DNA from: an uncultured Bacteroidota bacterium
GTDB lineage: Bacteria > Bacteroidota > Bacteroidia > Bacteroidales > 4484-276
NCBI GenBank assembly: GCA_903930725.1
Contig: CAIYZW010000176.1
Span: 1-6,467, forward strand
Reading direction: 5' to 3'
DNA length: 6,467 bases
Shown here: positions 5,412-6,467 of the stretch, in pieces
Layout of the letters: each line of letters starts with the position of its first letter
Position numbering within the stretch: the stretch's first letter is position 1
Program-made: the position numbers and the translations under genes
Notes under the pieces: generated by a model
The model's database searches: none
Told to the model about the DNA's origin: nothing
The model's input: only the letters and a program-made list of their open reading frames with translations

Positions 5412-6206
5412 TTAATTTATCACCAGTTTTTTCATTTCGTTAATCTCGCTTCCGGCAAGTTTTACAAAGTAAACCCCTTTCGCAAGATCAGACAAATCAA
5501 GGTTGGTCAGTTGATTTTGAAGGTTGAGCTTTCTAACTACCTGCCCGCTGTTATTTATAATTGTTGCTTCGGTGGTATTAGCCGAAGAGGGAATCTGAAT
5601 ATTTACATTTCCGGTTGTAGGATTTGGATAAATCTTTAACGCATTTGCGTATTCCTCAATCCCGGTTACATCCTGGCTAATGGTATGTTGCGAAAGGTAA
5701 ATCTGGTCGCCGGAGGTGCCACCATTGCCGTTGGCGCCGTTAAACGAAGCATAAAAAGTAATATCCCCCGAAATTCCGGCAGGTACTTTATAATCAACCG
5801 ACCAGCTTTTGGTGTTGCCATTTGGCGTGATTCCATTGGCGGTATGCGTAACTGATTTGTTACCATTTACCAGCTTGGTTTCGGTGGGATTTGTAATGGT
5901 AAAAGTTCCTACTTTGTTGCCTTGTTCGTCTTCAGCAGTAAGTTCAAAGCCAAATTTTGAAACGCCGGTTTTTGTTCCGGTGGCAGTGATGGTGTAAGTC
6001 TGGCCATTAATGTAGCCAGCAGTTCCGATGTTTGTTGTTATCCAGTTACTTGATGTTTGGGCAGTTCCCGAATGACACTGTGTACAAGTGCTGCCTCCAT
6101 CGCCCGGCGAACCGGTTTTTCCGCCCGGCGAACCGGAGTGATATGCCAGGAAAACAATGGCAACAGGAATGAGTAAGAGCGGTAAAAATTTGGAAAAGTT
6201 TTTCAT
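5412..6206 (-). CDS. Secreted CxxCH heme-motif protein with Reeler-like domain and T9SS sorting domain
   Basis: This 264-residue protein is predicted to be exported and then placed outside the cell by the type IX secretion system. Residues 1-21 look like a signal peptide (basic MKNFSK, then a hydrophobic run to LA); the cleavage site is unclear, about 21-25. Next come a short GSPG repeat (25-35), a single c-type heme motif CTQCH (41-45), and a beta-rich domain (about 55-175, with YINGQTYTITATG and KFGFELTAEDEQGNKVGTF) that resembles Reeler / 'choice-of-anchor V' proteins. The type A sorting domain spans 190-264: LKIYPNPTTGNVNIQIP, a TIINNSGQVV strand, LAKGVYFVKL and the ending MKKLVIN. No other CxxCH is present and I see no clear distal heme ligand. 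Binding of heme is likely from the motif but unproven, and the role is unknown. The gene is a single unit: candidate promoter at 6249-6281, terminator at 5359-5390. Confidence 0.9.
   Translation of the reverse strand: MKNFSKFLPLLLIPVAIVFLAYHSGSPGGKTGSPGDGGSTCTQCHSGTAQTSSNWITTNIGTAGYINGQTYTITATGTKTGVSKFGFELTAEDEQGNKVGTFTITNPTETKLVNGNKSVTHTANGITPNGNTKSWSVDYKVPAGISGDITFYASFNGANGNGGTSGDQIYLSQHTISQDVTGIEEYANALKIYPNPTTGNVNIQIPSSANTTEATIINNSGQVVRKLNLQNQLTNLDLSDLAKGVYFVKLAGSEINEMKKLVIN
6101..6136. repeat. 15-bp tandem direct repeat inside the heme-protein gene
   Basis: The sequence cgcccggcgaaccgg occurs exactly twice, at 6101-6115 and 6122-6136, with a 21-base (7-codon) period. On the coding strand it encodes the paired GSPG units between signal peptide and heme motif. 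The identity at DNA level suggests a recent in-frame duplication of a linker. It is GC-rich compared with its surroundings. Confidence 0.85.
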
Positions 6207-6248
6207 GATTTAAATTTTACTAATGTGATTGAATGATTTTTAATGCTT

Positions 6249-6281
6249 CAAATATTGTTTTTCAGCAAAGGAATAAACAAA
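6249..6281 (-). promoter_or_regulatory. Candidate promoter for the T9SS-sorted heme protein
   Basis: On the minus strand, TTTG (6278-6281) is followed after 21 bases by AATATTTG (6249-6256), one mismatch from TAnnTTTG. The box ends 42 bases before the ATG at 6206. The -33 element falls in the T-tract of the upstream gene's terminator, so the two genes are tightly spaced but separately transcribed if this is right. Confidence 0.35.
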
Positions 6282-6282
6282 A

Positions 6283-6311
6283 AAAAACCAGCCTTGTTCA
6301 GGCCAGTTTTT
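6283..6311 (-). terminator. Intrinsic terminator of the prolyl oligopeptidase gene
   Basis: A 12-bp stem (6283-6294 with 6300-6311) has a 5-base loop, 43 bases past the stop codon. In the minus RNA it pairs throughout with two G-U pairs (aaaaactggcct with aggctggttttt), and the run of nine T on the minus strand extends beyond the stem. In the plus RNA both wobbles become A-C mismatches, so the direction is minus. Confidence 0.8.
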
Positions 6312-6354
6312 CAAATGGAAGTTAAAATTCTGTTAAATCAGTTTTGGCAACCGA

Positions 6355-6467
6355 TCAATATTTTGGAGTGATGCCCATATTGTAAAAAATGAAAGCGTAC
6401 ATGTCGGCATATTCTTCGATGATTTTGGCAGTTGGTTTTCCTGCGCCATGTCCGGCTTTGGTATCAA
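6355..6467 (-). CDS. Prolyl oligopeptidase (S9 family), C-terminal 36 residues; 5' part off the window
   Basis: The frame runs in from the right edge with two bases of a split codon and ends at TGA (6355-6357). It starts DTKAGHGAGKPTAKIIEEYA and ends YNMGITPKY. The GHGAGKPTAK motif matches the extreme C-terminus of S9A prolyl oligopeptidases, where the His of AGHGAG is the third member of the Ser-Asp-His triad (His680 in the pig enzyme, from memory). The motif is short but highly characteristic. The family cleaves peptides of up to about 30 residues after proline; in Bacteroidota many members have a signal peptide and act in the periplasm. The Ser and Asp of the triad and the N-terminal propeller lie outside the window, so localisation cannot be judged. 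Confidence 0.88.
   Translation of the reverse strand, partial: DTKAGHGAGKPTAKIIEEYADMYAFIFYNMGITPKY

Noticed and set aside
1..6467. Search for CRISPR arrays, tRNA/rRNA genes, insertion sequences and defence or toxin-antitoxin modules
   Set aside because: I saw no repeat-spacer pattern, cloverleaf-like segment, transposase-like protein or terminal inverted repeats; the window is ordinary chromosomal gene content.

Overview
The window looks like chromosomal DNA of a Bacteroidota bacterium, probably from an anaerobic or marine Bacteroidales/Marinilabiliales-type lineage; the order-level placement is inference. The evidence is a C-terminal type IX secretion (T9SS) sorting domain on one protein, Bacteroidota-type TAnnTTTG promoter boxes, A-rich ribosome-binding regions without clear Shine-Dalgarno sequences, AT-rich spacers, and protein sequences that read like this phylum.

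Layout, left to right. Seven of eight genes are on the minus strand. (1) 1-897: the N-terminal 299 residues of a membrane-anchored FG-GAP/VCBS-repeat protein, cut by the left edge; it has a TTG start and may be the sensor part of a histidine kinase. (2) 972-1946 and 1971-2720: etfA and etfB, the two subunits of an electron transfer flavoprotein, transcribed etfB then etfA and closed by a clear terminator. (3) 2890-4029: an acyl-CoA dehydrogenase, just upstream of etfB in the direction of transcription. (4) 4165-4677: a small two-TM protein with a PH-like C-terminus (DUF6141-like). (5) 4801-5355: the only plus-strand gene, an HD-domain phosphohydrolase, divergent from gene 4. (6) 5412-6206: a secreted protein with one CxxCH heme motif, a Reeler-like beta domain and a T9SS sorting domain. 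(7) 6355-6467: the last 36 residues of a prolyl oligopeptidase, cut by the right edge. There is no gene-free stretch longer than 300 bases.

How the genes work together. The dehydrogenase and ETF form the only clear functional unit: the dehydrogenase oxidises acyl-CoA and passes electrons to EtfAB, which hands them to the respiratory chain or, if this is a bifurcating type, to two acceptors. The other genes look like independent transcription units. Three intrinsic terminators (922-953, 5359-5390, 6283-6311) and five candidate promoters support this. All three terminators form an unbroken stem with G-U pairs and a U-tract only in the minus-strand transcript, which fixes their direction.

I found no mobile element, CRISPR array, RNA gene, toxin-antitoxin or defence module, and nothing I would call a new system. 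The points most worth following are the truncated VCBS sensor-like protein, the CxxCH/T9SS protein, and the unusual nucleotide-binding loop of EtfB.
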